A stretch of 64,000 nucleotides of DNA from Burkholderiaceae bacterium (GCA_016790575.1 JAEUOU010000027.1:1-64000); one strand, 5' to 3'. Shown: positions 24,795 through 36,277, counted from the first letter of the stretch. The notes: generated from the sequence alone by a model not told the origin. Numbers and translations are program-made.

Positions 24795-27209
24795 TCAGGT
24801 GGCTTTGGCCGTTTTCGGCCTGGCAACCTTGCGCGCAGGTGCTTTGGCAGACGCCGCAGCACTGTTGTCCACGGTGGCTTCGGACGTCTTGGGCGCCGCA
24901 GCGGGCCGCTTGCGGGCGGGTTTTGCCGCGGCCGGCGCAGCCGCTGGAGCGTTTGCGGGGACCGGCGCCGGTGCTGCCGCAGCCGCCACTGGGGCCGCTT
25001 TCTTTCGCGCAGGCGCTTTCCTGGGCGCTGCTGTCACGGGCGTGGCCACTGGCGCCGCCTCGACCGGCGTTGCGACCTTTTTCCTGGCAGCCGCGGTTTT
25101 GGTTGCTCCCGGGGCACTCTTGCGGGCCGATCTGACAGGCGCCTTGTCTGCGGCGTCGGCGGTCGGGGCCGCGGAGCCCTTCCAGGTCAGGCGGGCCTTG
25201 CGGGCCAGCGCCACGACATTGGCGATGTCGGCGTCCGAATAGACCCCTTTCACGCCCGAAATGGCTGACAGCTTCATGCCGTGCTTGAGGCCAAGCTTGT
25301 AGATTTCCTTGACCTTTTCCCATTCGGTATCGCGACCGATGGTGAACACCTCGAAGCGCCCCTCCAGAGCCAGCACGATGGTTTCGGCCAGGCAGGCATA
25401 GATCACATTCGGCGGCAGACCGATGCTCTTCATGCCCTTGACACGGGTCGGCAGCTCGATTTCGCCCGATTCGATGACAAGCACGTCGGGCCGCTTGGCG
25501 ACCTCGGACGGCGGCAAATCCAGCGGTCGGGCCACATCGGTGATCACACATCCGGGTTTGACCCGGGTAATGTCCAGAATTTTCTTGCCGGCGCCCGAGG
25601 TGGAGGTGACGATCATGTCCATGTCACCCAGCAGCTCGTCGTAGTTGGTCGAGCACACCACATTGGCGTCGGGGGTGTCGAGCAGGATCGAGGCCTTGAG
25701 TTCGTCAAGCTTTTTCATGTCGCGGCCCGCGATCACAACCTCGTCGAAGGCCATCGCCAGCAGGCGTGCGCTGACCGATCCGATGGAGCCGGAAGCACCG
25801 ATCACCATGGTCTTGGCGGGCACCCGCTTGTCGCCGGGGCTGACCTTGATCAGCCCCATGCGCCGCATGGCGTCGGCGGCCGCCCACAGGGCGCCCGATG
25901 CCGAATAGCTGTTGCCGGTGGTGATCGGAATGCGGGCGCGGCGGGCCACGGTGATGCCGGCATCACCCACAACCTTGGTGAAGGCCCCCAGGCCCATGAT
26001 CTGCGCACCCAGGCGTTCGGCAATTTCGGCGGCCGCCAGCAGCCGGCGGTAGGTGAACTCGGGGCTGCGCGCAAGCATTTCCTTGGGGGTGCCGCCGACC
26101 GAAATCAGCCAGCCTTCGGCTTCGGCCCCAGTGGGCGAAACGATGTTCTCCATCTTGCAGTACACCATGGGTGGCATGTGCGCCGCCAGGGTTTCGACAC
26201 GGTCCATGACAAACTTGGGCGTGCCCTTGGGAATGGGGAAACCCTTGCGGATGAATTCCTGGCTGAGCGGGTGAATGACAAACGCAAAGCGGCGGATCTT
26301 GCGGAACTTGCCGGTCGGGTGCAGCAGACGCGGCTTGAGGTTCAGTTCGTCCAGGATCTCGGTGAAATCGTCGTCAGAAACCTCGGAGGCTTCCTTGCCC
26401 AGTTTGGCCAGGACCATGGCCTCCAGGGTGCTGACCCCCACCACGCGGTCAAACAGCTTGGGCGTCACGTCCACCACCAGATTGACCTTGCAGTCCTTGA
26501 AGAACGCCAGGCGTTCGTCGTCCACCGCGGAGGTGATCAGGGTCTTGCCCTGCAGGTTGGTGCGGTTGCCGACCGCCTTGATCTCCGCGAAGGTGCCCAC
26601 CACCACATGGGCGTCGGCAACGGCGCTGGAGATCCGTTTGTTCTTGAACCCCGTCAGCGCCGACTCCAGCAACTGGCCGGGCCGCCCGCTGAGAATGAAA
26701 TCGCTGCCCTTGGCGTACAGCTCCAGCTTTTCGAGCGAGTTCAGCAGCACCGGCGAGCCGGTACCGAACACGGCGTCGGCAAAACTGAGGTTCGGGGTGT
26801 AGTCGGCCATGGCCACCGCCATGTCGTAGTTGCGCATGCCCGACAGGAACAACACCAGGTTGTTGTTGAAGTAATTGCCCAGCTCTTTTTGCACATGGCG
26901 GATCGCCCGCACCTGCAACAGGCGGCGCATGGTGGCGCCCGTGGTCACCGGCACCCGCGTCACGACCTTGGTCAGACGCTCGGTTTCCTTGTTGATGAGC
27001 GTGCGCAGTCCGACCTGGTAGTGGTCACTGATTTCACTCAGCGCCACCACATCGGCGCTGGCTTGCTGTCGGCGCATCAGCTCCCAGGCTTTTCCGGTGT
27101 CCATGTCGGCGCCCACCCGTTGCACGGTCATGGCCTGCCCCAGGAACTCGGTTTCGAAGCTGAAGTCCTGTTTGGACGAGCCCAGGGTGACGGTAACCAC
27201 TTTTTTCAT
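24795..27209 (-). CDS. Acyl-ACP-reductase-like oxidoreductase with histone-like C-terminal tail
   Basis: An 804-residue protein in three parts. Residues 1 to about 330 form a domain I do not recognise. Residues about 340-660 resemble the long-chain acyl-ACP/acyl-CoA reductase that makes fatty aldehydes in cyanobacteria: MGLGAFTKVVGDAGITVARR, ITTGNSYSASGALWAA, the Rossmann motif VIGASGSIGSVSARLLA, GRDMKKLDELK and KPGCVITDVARPLDLP. From about 664 the chain is a lysine/alanine/proline-rich tail (APRKAPARKKAAPVAAAA and similar), like histone H1-type or phasin PhaF tails. The gene follows an iron alcohol dehydrogenase (54 bp gap) that has a similar tail, suggesting acyl to aldehyde to alcohol conversion. 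Substrate and location are inferred. Confidence 0.72.
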   Translation of the reverse strand: MKKVVTVTLGSSKQDFSFETEFLGQAMTVQRVGADMDTGKAWELMRRQQASADVVALSEISDHYQVGLRTLINKETERLTKVVTRVPVTTGATMRRLLQVRAIRHVQKELGNYFNNNLVLFLSGMRNYDMAVAMADYTPNLSFADAVFGTGSPVLLNSLEKLELYAKGSDFILSGRPGQLLESALTGFKNKRISSAVADAHVVVGTFAEIKAVGNRTNLQGKTLITSAVDDERLAFFKDCKVNLVVDVTPKLFDRVVGVSTLEAMVLAKLGKEASEVSDDDFTEILDELNLKPRLLHPTGKFRKIRRFAFVIHPLSQEFIRKGFPIPKGTPKFVMDRVETLAAHMPPMVYCKMENIVSPTGAEAEGWLISVGGTPKEMLARSPEFTYRRLLAAAEIAERLGAQIMGLGAFTKVVGDAGITVARRARIPITTGNSYSASGALWAAADAMRRMGLIKVSPGDKRVPAKTMVIGASGSIGSVSARLLAMAFDEVVIAGRDMKKLDELKASILLDTPDANVVCSTNYDELLGDMDMIVTSTSGAGKKILDITRVKPGCVITDVARPLDLPPSEVAKRPDVLVIESGEIELPTRVKGMKSIGLPPNVIYACLAETIVLALEGRFEVFTIGRDTEWEKVKEIYKLGLKHGMKLSAISGVKGVYSDADIANVVALARKARLTWKGSAAPTADAADKAPVRSARKSAPGATKTAAARKKVATPVEAAPVATPVTAAPRKAPARKKAAPVAAAAAPAPVPANAPAAAPAAAKPARKRPAAAPKTSEATVDNSAAASAKAPARKVARPKTAKAT

Positions 27210-27263
27210 GTGTTGACTCCTCGTTGTCGGGTTGGGGTGGATTCGGGGCCGGTATGGGGTGGA

Positions 27264-28604
27264 TCAGGCCGCGTCGGCGCCGGTCTTGCGGCGCGCGGGT
27301 CGCCGCGGCGCGGCTTTGGCGGCAGCACCGGTGCCGGCCTTGGCGGCCGTTTTGCGGGCCGGTGCAGCCGTCTTTTCCGGGCGGGGCAAGACCTTGCGGA
27401 TCATCGCTTCGCATTCTTCCTGGGTCATGTAGCGGGGCACGGGATACCCGGTCATGGCCTCATGCTGGGCCACACGGGCCAGATCGCTGATGTCTTCTTC
27501 GCGCAGCGCTGCCAGGGTTTCAGGAATGCCCAGGTCCCGGTTGAGCGCCTCCACGGCATCCAGGAAGCGGTTCGCCAGGGTTTCGGGCTCGTCCCCTTCC
27601 GTACCCAGTTTGGCCCGCACCGCCAGCTGGGCCAGTTTGTCGGTGATCGCCGGTGCGCTGAAACGCAGCACATGGGGCAGCATGATCGCGTTGGCCAGGC
27701 CATGCGGCGTGTGGTAGCGGCCGCCAAACTGGTGCGCGATGGCGTGCACATAGCCGACGTTGGCCCGAGTAAACGCAAAACCGGCGTAGGTTGAGGCCAA
27801 GGACATTTTTTCCCGGGCCTGCAGGTTGCCTCCTTCGCGGTAGGCGGTGCGCAGATTCTCGAAGATCAGGCCAACCGCCGAAAGCGCCATGCCGTCGGAA
27901 TACGGCGTCTTCCAGTTGCCGACAAAAGCCTCGATCGCATGGGTCAGCGCATCGATACCGGTGGCGGCCGTCACCGCAGGCGGCAGCCCGGTCATCAGCG
28001 ACGGGTCCAGCGCGGCCATCTTGGGCACGATCCGCGGATCGACAATGACCAGCTTGCGACCCCGTTCCGGGTCGGAAATCACCGCCGCCACCGTCACTTC
28101 GGAGCCGGTCCCGGCCGTGGTGGGCACCGCATAGATGCGCACCGGCGTACGCAGGCCTTTGAAGTACCCGGCCAGCTGGCGCAGCGGCTTGGGGTTGGCC
28201 ACGGCAACCGCAATGGCCTTGGACGCATCCATCGCCGAGCCGCCGCCAAAAGCGACGATGGCATCGCAGTCATGCTCCTGGAAGAAGGCTATGCCCTCTT
28301 CGATCAGCGGAATCGGCGCGTCGGGCGTGATCTTGTCAAAAACGACAAATCGGGCGCCGCCGGCTTCGAGGGCTTCGGTCAACGGCTTGAGCAGGCCCAG
28401 CCGGGAAATGATCGCGTCGGTCACCACCAGGATCTTGCGGTGACCAAAACCAGCCACCGCCTGACCCAGGCGGGCGCTGGAACCGGGGCCGACCAACAGG
28501 GTCGGTTGCGGAATCGGAATGAAACGGGTCACCATTCCGGCGCCGCGCATCAAGGCGCTCAGGCCGCTGGCCCGCAGGGAGTCACTCATCAGGTCGGCAA
28601 TCAT
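27264..28604 (-). CDS. Iron-containing alcohol dehydrogenase with basic C-terminal tail
   Basis: A 446-residue group III alcohol dehydrogenase. Signatures: AFGGGSAMDASKAIAVA (NAD(P) binding), PTTAGTGSEVTVAAVI, GIDALTHAIEAFVG and HAIAHQFGGRYHTPHGLANA containing the metal-binding histidines. The last ~35 residues (TAAPARKTAAKAG, KAAPRRPARRK) are lysine/arginine/alanine rich and absent from ordinary family members. It precedes the acyl-ACP-reductase-like gene, whose tail is of the same kind. The pair could reduce fatty acyl groups to alcohols. ATG 28604 is used, with AAGAAAGAGA upstream. Confidence 0.88.
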   Translation of the reverse strand: MIADLMSDSLRASGLSALMRGAGMVTRFIPIPQPTLLVGPGSSARLGQAVAGFGHRKILVVTDAIISRLGLLKPLTEALEAGGARFVVFDKITPDAPIPLIEEGIAFFQEHDCDAIVAFGGGSAMDASKAIAVAVANPKPLRQLAGYFKGLRTPVRIYAVPTTAGTGSEVTVAAVISDPERGRKLVIVDPRIVPKMAALDPSLMTGLPPAVTAATGIDALTHAIEAFVGNWKTPYSDGMALSAVGLIFENLRTAYREGGNLQAREKMSLASTYAGFAFTRANVGYVHAIAHQFGGRYHTPHGLANAIMLPHVLRFSAPAITDKLAQLAVRAKLGTEGDEPETLANRFLDAVEALNRDLGIPETLAALREEDISDLARVAQHEAMTGYPVPRYMTQEECEAMIRKVLPRPEKTAAPARKTAAKAGTGAAAKAAPRRPARRKTGADAA

Positions 28605-28796
28605 GGGTCTCTTTCTTAAAGCTGGCGCGGTCTGGCAGCCCAAACGGCGCAGTATGCCCGTGTCAATCCGGTTTGAAAAAGAGGGGAATACCTAAGGCAC
28701 CCCCGCGTAAACCCTGAAGCGGCGACGCGAACCGGCTGCGCCCGGAGCACCGAACGGGGCAACCGCGCCGGCAAGCAGGGCCCGCCCGGAGAATAT

Positions 28797-28846
28797 GATT
28801 TTTATAGCATAAGGCGACCTTTTTACGCTGGGTATTGGCCAAAAAT
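28797..28846 (+). repeat. Dispersed 30-bp-core repeat, copy 6 (intergenic)
   Basis: The core 28805-28834 reads TAGCA, six bases, GACCTTTT, T, ACGCTGGGTA, preceded by ATTTTTA and followed by TTGGCCAAAAA. It is one of the best conserved copies and stands alone between genes. Confidence 0.8.
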
Positions 28847-29011
28847 GGCCAAAACACCGCCCCAACAGGCGTGGAGGGTGTCGCGACTCGGCGTAGCGGG
28901 CCCTTTCCGGTCCGGCCGGGCGTACTGCCCGGACTTTTTCACAATCTGAAGCGCCCCTGACCCCTCGTGGGCCGGCGCGTCAAGGTCAGTCTCTCCACCC
29001 GCCATGGAAAA

Positions 29012-29179
29012 GCTAAGTATTTGATTTGTCGATGTTTTGTCGCACTGCCCGAAAAACCGGCAGCCCGATGCAAGGCTTGATTTTCAAGGCCCTGGAAGCA
29101 CTCCCCACGGCTTTTCAACAAAGTTATCCACAGATTGGCTGAACTGTTCCGAAAAACTCTCTTGCTGCTTGCACTTAGC
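29012..29179. repeat. DnaA-box element, copy 1 (upstream of hemE)
   Basis: A 168-bp element homologous to 30511-30677. It opens with GCTAAGTATTTGATT and closes with GCACTTAGC (partial inverted repeat). Inside are CTTGATTTTCAAG at 29077-29089, a short hairpin, and the perfect DnaA box TTATCCACA at 29124-29132 in the context CAACAAAG-box-G. The box lies 112 bp from the left end, exactly as in copy 2. See copy 2 for interpretation. Confidence 0.65.
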
Positions 29180-29291
29180 GTCGATTCCTCTAATGATGGT
29201 GAGATCGCGGCGATCCCTGTCGCGTCGTTCTTGCGCGCCACCGGCCCGGGCGCTGGGCGGCGGTCAAATCGCTCCTGCGACAATTCAGGCC

Positions 29292-30407
29292 ATGAGCCTG
29301 ACCTTCGCCCCCCTGAAAAACGACACCTTCCTGCGCGCCTGCCTGCGCCAGGCCACCGACTACACCCCGCTGTGGCTGATGCGCCAGGCTGGCCGTTACC
29401 TGCCCGAGTACTGCGCCACCCGCGCCAAGGCCGGCAGCTTCATGGGCCTGGCCACCAACGTGGACTACGCCACCGAAGTGACGCTGCAGCCGCTGGAGCG
29501 TTATCCGCTGGATGCGGCCATTCTGTTCAGTGACATCCTCACCGTGCCCGACGCGATGGGCCTGGGCCTGTCGTTCGCCCTGGGCGAAGGCCCGCGTTTC
29601 GCCTCGCCGGTGCGCGACGAAGCCGCCGTGACCGCGCTGCAGGTGCCGGACATGGACAAGCTGCGCTACGTGACCGACGCCGTCACCTCGATCCGCAAGG
29701 CGCTGGACGGGCGTGTGCCGCTGATCGGCTTTTCCGGCAGCCCCTGGACGCTGGCCTGTTACATGGTCGAAGGCAAAGGCAGCGACGACTACCGCCTGGT
29801 CAAGACCATGCTCTATTCCCGCCCGGACCTGATGCACCGCATGTTGCAGGTCAACGCCGACGCCGTGGCGGCGTATCTGAACGCGCAGATCGATGCCGGC
29901 GCGCAGGCCGTGATGATTTTCGACAGTTGGGGCGGGGTGCTGGCCGACGGCGCCTTCCAGACCTTCAGCCTGGCCTACACCGCGCGCGTGCTGGCGCAGC
30001 TCAAGCGCCACGGCGTCGATGGCCAGATCGTGCCACGCATCGTCTTCACCAAAGGCGGCGGATTGTGGCTGAAAGACATGAAAGCCCTCGACTGCGAAGT
30101 GCTGGGTCTGGACTGGACCATGAATCTGGGGACCGCGCGACAGATCGTCGGTGGCGACGTCGGCGGCCCGGGCAAGGCACTGCAGGGCAACATCGACCCC
30201 AACGTGCTGTTTGCGCCACCCGAAGCGATCCGCACCGAGGTGCGCCGGGTGCTGGACAGCTTTGGCCTGCCGCATACCGACCGGAGCACCCGCGGGCCGA
30301 CCCAGATCTTCAACCTGGGCCACGGCATCAGCCAGTACACCCCCCCCGAGCATGTGGCCCATCTGGTCGACGAAGTCCATCGCCATTCCCGCGATCTGCG
30401 CTCCTAG
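29292..30407 (+). CDS. hemE: Uroporphyrinogen decarboxylase
   Basis: A 371-residue cytosolic enzyme that decarboxylates uroporphyrinogen III to coproporphyrinogen III in haem synthesis. The N-terminal signature [15 protein letters not shown] with the active-site arginines, [14 protein letters not shown] with the catalytic Asp, [15 protein letters not shown], and the C-terminal FNLGHGI(S)QYTPPEHV are all present. Length is typical. ATG 29292 starts the conserved N-terminus; in-frame upstream codons are in the repeat-containing intergenic region. It is flanked on both sides by the DnaA-box elements. Confidence 0.96.
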   Translation: MSLTFAPLKNDTFLRACLRQATDYTPLWLMRQAGRYLPEYCATRAKAGSFMGLATNVDYATEVTLQPLERYPLDAAILFSDILTVPDAMGLGLSFALGEGPRFASPVRDEAAVTALQVPDMDKLRYVTDAVTSIRKALDGRVPLIGFSGSPWTLACYMVEGKGSDDYRLVKTMLYSRPDLMHRMLQVNADAVAAYLNAQIDAGAQAVMIFDSWGGVLADGAFQTFSLAYTARVLAQLKRHGVDGQIVPRIVFTKGGGLWLKDMKALDCEVLGLDWTMNLGTARQIVGGDVGGPGKALQGNIDPNVLFAPPEAIRTEVRRVLDSFGLPHTDRSTRGPTQIFNLGHGISQYTPPEHVAHLVDEVHRHSRDLRS

Positions 30408-30722
30408 CACAAAAACGGCGGCGCAAAAGGCTTCTTATGCACAAAATATGTGACGCGGCGCAACAGGCAGATGTTTTGTACGCTGCACCCGCTCCCAAAG
30501 CCGTAGCACCGCTAAGTGCTTGATTCATATAGGATTGAGAAAGCTGCTTTTTTGGCGGGCAGGCCGTCGGAAGCCTTGATTTTCAAGGCTTTGGCGCGGG
30601 TCCAAAGGGGATTTCAACAAAGTTATCCACAGTTTCCCGGGATTTCCCGGAAAGCTTTGGGGAATCAAGTACTTAGCAGCGAATTCGCCTGAAAGTATTC
30701 ATTTTCAGACTCGGCTCCACGC
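30408..30722. other. 315-bp intergenic region between hemE and priA
   Basis: No gene is supported. It carries a DnaA-box-like TTATGCACA at 30435-30443 and the second DnaA-box element at 30511-30677. A possible priA promoter lies in the A/T-rich stretch after 30660, but no clear -35/-10 pair could be fixed. Confidence 0.6.
30511..30677. repeat. DnaA-box element, copy 2 (upstream of priA)
   Basis: A 167-bp element. Its ends, GCTAAGTGCTTGATT (30511-30525) and AATCAAGTACTTAGC (30663-30677), are inverted repeats with one mismatch in 15. At 30573-30589 GCCTTGATTTTCAAGGC forms a perfect 7-bp stem. The DnaA box TTATCCACA is at 30623-30631, again within CAACAAAG-box-G, 112 bp from the left end. The same layout 1.5 kb away around hemE shows a real duplicated element. 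DnaA binding (origin-related, titration or regulation) is inference. Confidence 0.7.
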
Positions 30723-32831
30723 ATGCGCTCCTCCTGTTGGCTCTCGGTTCTGGTGGCTTTGCCCGCCCACAGCAGCCACAACGGGCCACTGACCTACACC
30801 AGTGAGTGCCCACTCGCGCCCGGCAGCCTGGTGCGCGTCCCCCTGGGCTCGCGGGACGTGCCCGGCATCGTCTGGGGACCCTTGGCGGCGCCGCCGGACC
30901 ATATCGATCCATCCACCCTCCGGCCGGTGACCGCCCACCTGGACTCGGTCCCGGCCTTGTCTCCGGCCTGGTTGCGTCTGGTGGATTTTGCGGCCAGCTA
31001 TTACCAGCGCAGCCCCGGCGAGCTGGCCTTGTCAGTCCTGCCCCCGAGCCTGCGCGATCTCACCCCGATCCAGATGGGTCGCCGCCTGCGCCGTGCGCTG
31101 CCGCCGTCCGGCGCCGCGGGCAGCGATGCCCTGCCGTCCGAGCCGGCCCGCACCCTCAGCCCTGGCCAGGCCGCCGCGCTGACGGCGATCCGTGACGGCC
31201 CGGGGCCTTTCCTGGTGCACGGCGCAACCGGCAGCGGCAAAACCGAGGTCTATCTGCAAGCGGCCACCGACCTGCTGCGCACCGACCCGCGGGCGCAGGT
31301 GCTTTTTCTGGTCCCCGAAATCAATCTGACACCCCAGTTTCAGGAACGGCTGGTGCGCCGCTTTGCGCCCGAGTTCGGCCCGCAGGCGGTCGTGACGCAG
31401 CACAGCGCCATGACGCCGGCCCGGCGACTCGCCAGCTGGCTGGCGGCGCACACCGGCAGCGCCCGGGTGGTGCTGGGAACCCGACTCGCGGTGTTCGCCT
31501 CGATGCCCGGGCTGAGGCTGGTGGTTGTCGACGAGGAACACGACCCCAGCTACAAACAGCAGGAGGGGGCCCGCTACTCGGCCCGGGACCTGGCGGTCTA
31601 CCGCGGCAAGCTCGAAGGCGCCACCGTGATCCTCGGTTCGGCAACGCCAAGCCTGGAAAGCTGGTACCTCAGCCGGCCGGCCAGCGAAGGCGGCCGCTAC
31701 CTGCGCCTGTCCATGCCCGAGCGAATCGGCGCCGGTGCACTGCCCGTGGTGCGACGGGTGGACATGAACCGCCAAAGCCGCCATGCCTTGTTGTCCGCAC
31801 CACTGATCGAGGCGCTGCGCGAGCGCATCACGCGTCAGGAACAATCGCTGTTGCTGCTCAACCGACGCGGCTATGCACCGGTTCTGCATTGCACCGACTG
31901 CGGCTGGAAGAGCGAATGCCCCCACTGCAGCGCCTACCGGGTCTTCCACAAACACGACCGCACCTTGCGCTGCCACCACTGCGGCTTCACCCAGCCGGTG
32001 CCGCGGGCCTGCCCGGCCTGTGGCAACCCGGACATTCGGCCACTCGGTCGGGGTACCGAACGGCTGGAAGAGATGCTCGCCGAAACCTTGAGCACCACCC
32101 TGCGACCCGACGGCACTCCGGTACGTATCGCCCGCATCGATGCCGACACCACGCGCCACACCGGCGCACTGGAAAGCCAGCTCGCCGCCGTCCATGCCGG
32201 CGAGGTCGACATCCTGGTCGGCACCCAGATGGTCGCGAAAGGCCACGATTTCCGACGCATGACGCTGGTGGCGGCGATCAACCCCGACGGAGCCCTTTTT
32301 TCCAGTGACTTTCGCGCGCCGGAACGGCTGTTTGCCCTGTTGATGCAGGCCGGCGGCCGCGCCGGTCGCGATGCCCAACACGCGGGCCGCAGCGAAATGT
32401 GGGTGCAGACCTTCCACCCGTCGCATCCGGTTTTTGAGGCACTCAAGCGGCACGACTACCCGGCGTTTGCCGCGTCACAGCTGGCGCAAAGGGCCCAGGC
32501 CGGCCTGCCGCCTTTCCTGTTTCAGGCCTTGCTGCGTGCCGATGCGGCGACCCAGGAGCAGGCGCAGGAATTCCTCAACGACGCCAGCAGCCTGGCCGAA
32601 GAACATCTGGCGGCGCTGCTGGGCGCCATCACCCGCTACCCGGCCGTGCCCTTGCTGATGCAACGGGTGGCCAATGTCGAACGGGCGCAGCTGCTGGTGG
32701 AAAGCCCGTCGCGGCCCGCCTTGCAGCGGTTTGTCGCCGCCTGGCAACCCCTGCTGCAATCGCTGCGGGCCCAGCCGCGACACCGCCGCATTCAGCGCTG
32801 GGCGGTTGACATCGATCCGCTGGCGATCTGA
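30723..32831 (+). CDS. priA: Primosomal protein N' (replication restart helicase PriA)
   Basis: A 702-residue superfamily 2 helicase that reloads the replisome at stalled forks. N-terminal DNA-binding region (LAPGSLVRVPLGSRDVPGIVWG), helicase motif I HGATGSGKTEVYL, DEEH box in VVVDEEHDPSYKQQE, eight zinc-binding cysteines between about residues 390 and 440 (CTDCGWKSECPHC, CHHCGF, CPACGNP), and motif V/VI VGTQMVAKGHDF and QAGGRAGRD. All catalytic features are intact. The start ATG 30723 lies 45 bp after the second DnaA-box element. It is convergent with katG, 19 bp apart. Confidence 0.95.
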   Translation: MRSSCWLSVLVALPAHSSHNGPLTYTSECPLAPGSLVRVPLGSRDVPGIVWGPLAAPPDHIDPSTLRPVTAHLDSVPALSPAWLRLVDFAASYYQRSPGELALSVLPPSLRDLTPIQMGRRLRRALPPSGAAGSDALPSEPARTLSPGQAAALTAIRDGPGPFLVHGATGSGKTEVYLQAATDLLRTDPRAQVLFLVPEINLTPQFQERLVRRFAPEFGPQAVVTQHSAMTPARRLASWLAAHTGSARVVLGTRLAVFASMPGLRLVVVDEEHDPSYKQQEGARYSARDLAVYRGKLEGATVILGSATPSLESWYLSRPASEGGRYLRLSMPERIGAGALPVVRRVDMNRQSRHALLSAPLIEALRERITRQEQSLLLLNRRGYAPVLHCTDCGWKSECPHCSAYRVFHKHDRTLRCHHCGFTQPVPRACPACGNPDIRPLGRGTERLEEMLAETLSTTLRPDGTPVRIARIDADTTRHTGALESQLAAVHAGEVDILVGTQMVAKGHDFRRMTLVAAINPDGALFSSDFRAPERLFALLMQAGGRAGRDAQHAGRSEMWVQTFHPSHPVFEALKRHDYPAFAASQLAQRAQAGLPPFLFQALLRADAATQEQAQEFLNDASSLAEEHLAALLGAITRYPAVPLLMQRVANVERAQLLVESPSRPALQRFVAAWQPLLQSLRAQPRHRRIQRWAVDIDPLAI

Positions 32832-32850
32832 AGGCCGTGCCGCTGCGGCC

Positions 32851-35193
<2,343 letters not shown>

Positions 35194-35249
35194 TCATGTC
35201 AGGCTCCAGCGGAATCGGGAACCTGAACTTTAGACAATACCAATCGACG

Positions 35250-35285
35250 GGTCGAATTGATTGGTTTTATCAATGCAATAGCCAT
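35250..35285 (-). promoter_or_regulatory. Candidate OxyR/LysR-type operator upstream of katG
   Basis: TTGAT (35257-35261), seven bases, ATCAA (35269-35273) forms a T-N11-A-type palindrome inside an A/T-rich block in an otherwise GC-rich 241-bp region between katG and the AEC transporter. TATTGTCTA to its katG-proximal side could be part of a -10 region. OxyR control of katG is established in many proteobacteria; assignment of this site is inference. Confidence 0.4.
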
Positions 35286-35311
35286 CCCCCGCGGCGTCCG
35301 GAGATCCGGCT

Positions 35312-36277
35312 TCAGACCAGCAGGGCAACGGCGGCGGAAAACGTGAAAAATGCAGCCGCCGTCGACACCAGGATGATGCGGGCAATGCGGCCGTTGTCGG
35401 CGTCAAAGCGCTCGGCCAGCAGCGAGACATTGCTCGCACTGGGCAGGGCAGCGATGAGCACCATGACCGTCAGCGCGGCCCGATCCAGCCCCAGACCCGC
35501 CTGGACCACGGTGGCACCGAGCAGCAGCACCAGCAGCGGATGGACCAGCAGCTTGATCAGCGCAACCGGCAGGTAATCGCGCAACAGCGATGGATGGGGT
35601 CGGTGGGAATGGGCGACCATCTGCGAACGTGCCAGCACGGCGCCGATGGTGAACAGCGCCACCGGCGATGCGGCATCGGCCAGCAGCCCCACGGTTTTCC
35701 CGACCGGCCCGGGCAGGGCCAGACCGGCAGCAGAAGCGAGAGCACCCAGCAAGATGGCCCAGGGCATCGGGTTGCGCAGCATGCCCTTGAGCGCATTTTT
35801 CGCCGCCACCGCCATGCCGTGCTCGTCGGCGCCGTCAAGCCGGGACAACGCAATACACAGCGAGGTGGTGATGATCATGTCCACCATGATGGTGACAATG
35901 ATCGGCCCGGCGGCCGACGGCCCCAGCAGAGCCACCAGGAGGGGCACCCCCATGAATCCGGTATTGGGGAACGCGGCCACCAGGGCGCCGAAGGACGCAT
36001 CGTTCCAGCCGATGCGGCTGTTCAGACTGATGGCCACGGTAAACGCAACGATCACCAGCGCGCAAACCAGCCAGGTAAAAAACACGCCCGGGTCCAGCAA
36101 CTGCGCAATCGGCGTGCTCGCACCGAAGCGATACAACATGCAAGGCAGGGCAAAGAACAGGACAAAGCCGTTCAGGCCCGGTATGGCTTCCAGCGGCAAC
36201 ATGCGGCGCCGGGCCGCGATGTAACCCGCCAGCACCAGGGCAAAGAAGGGAAAGGTGACGATGAAGACGGAAAACAC
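35312..36277 (-). CDS. AEC-family transporter (auxin efflux carrier-like permease)
   Basis: A 321-residue integral membrane protein of about ten helices in two five-helix halves: FFALVLAGYIAARRRMLP, GFVLFFALPCMLYRFGAS, then AAFPNTGFMGVPLLVALLG with the conserved NTGFMG motif, and in the second half ASPVALFTIGAVLA and IAALPSASNVSLLAERF. AEC carriers move organic acids or amino-acid-like substrates. The start GTG 36277 gives the family N-terminus but has a poor ribosome binding site, so it is uncertain by a few codons. Divergent from the helicase gene. Confidence 0.86.
   Translation of the reverse strand: MFSVFIVTFPFFALVLAGYIAARRRMLPLEAIPGLNGFVLFFALPCMLYRFGASTPIAQLLDPGVFFTWLVCALVIVAFTVAISLNSRIGWNDASFGALVAAFPNTGFMGVPLLVALLGPSAAGPIIVTIMVDMIITTSLCIALSRLDGADEHGMAVAAKNALKGMLRNPMPWAILLGALASAAGLALPGPVGKTVGLLADAASPVALFTIGAVLARSQMVAHSHRPHPSLLRDYLPVALIKLLVHPLLVLLLGATVVQAGLGLDRAALTVMVLIAALPSASNVSLLAERFDADNGRIARIILVSTAAAFFTFSAAVALLV

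Larger units (their letters stand above)
28605..29291. other. 687-bp intergenic region between the alcohol dehydrogenase and hemE
   Basis: No gene is supported here. It contains a dispersed-repeat copy (28797-28846) and the first DnaA-box element (29012-29179), and must carry the promoters for the leftward dehydrogenase operon and rightward hemE. Base composition is visibly more A/T rich around 29010-29200 than the flanking genes. Confidence 0.6.

Noticed and set aside
29012-30722. Calling the hemE region the chromosomal origin
   Set aside because: There is no dnaA or rpmH here, only one perfect DnaA box per element and no clear A/T-rich unwinding tracts; GC skew cannot be judged from this window.
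32833-32850. GGCCG/CGGCC hairpin between priA and katG as a bidirectional terminator
   Set aside because: The stem is only five pairs and lacks T-runs on either side; it could easily occur by chance at this GC content.
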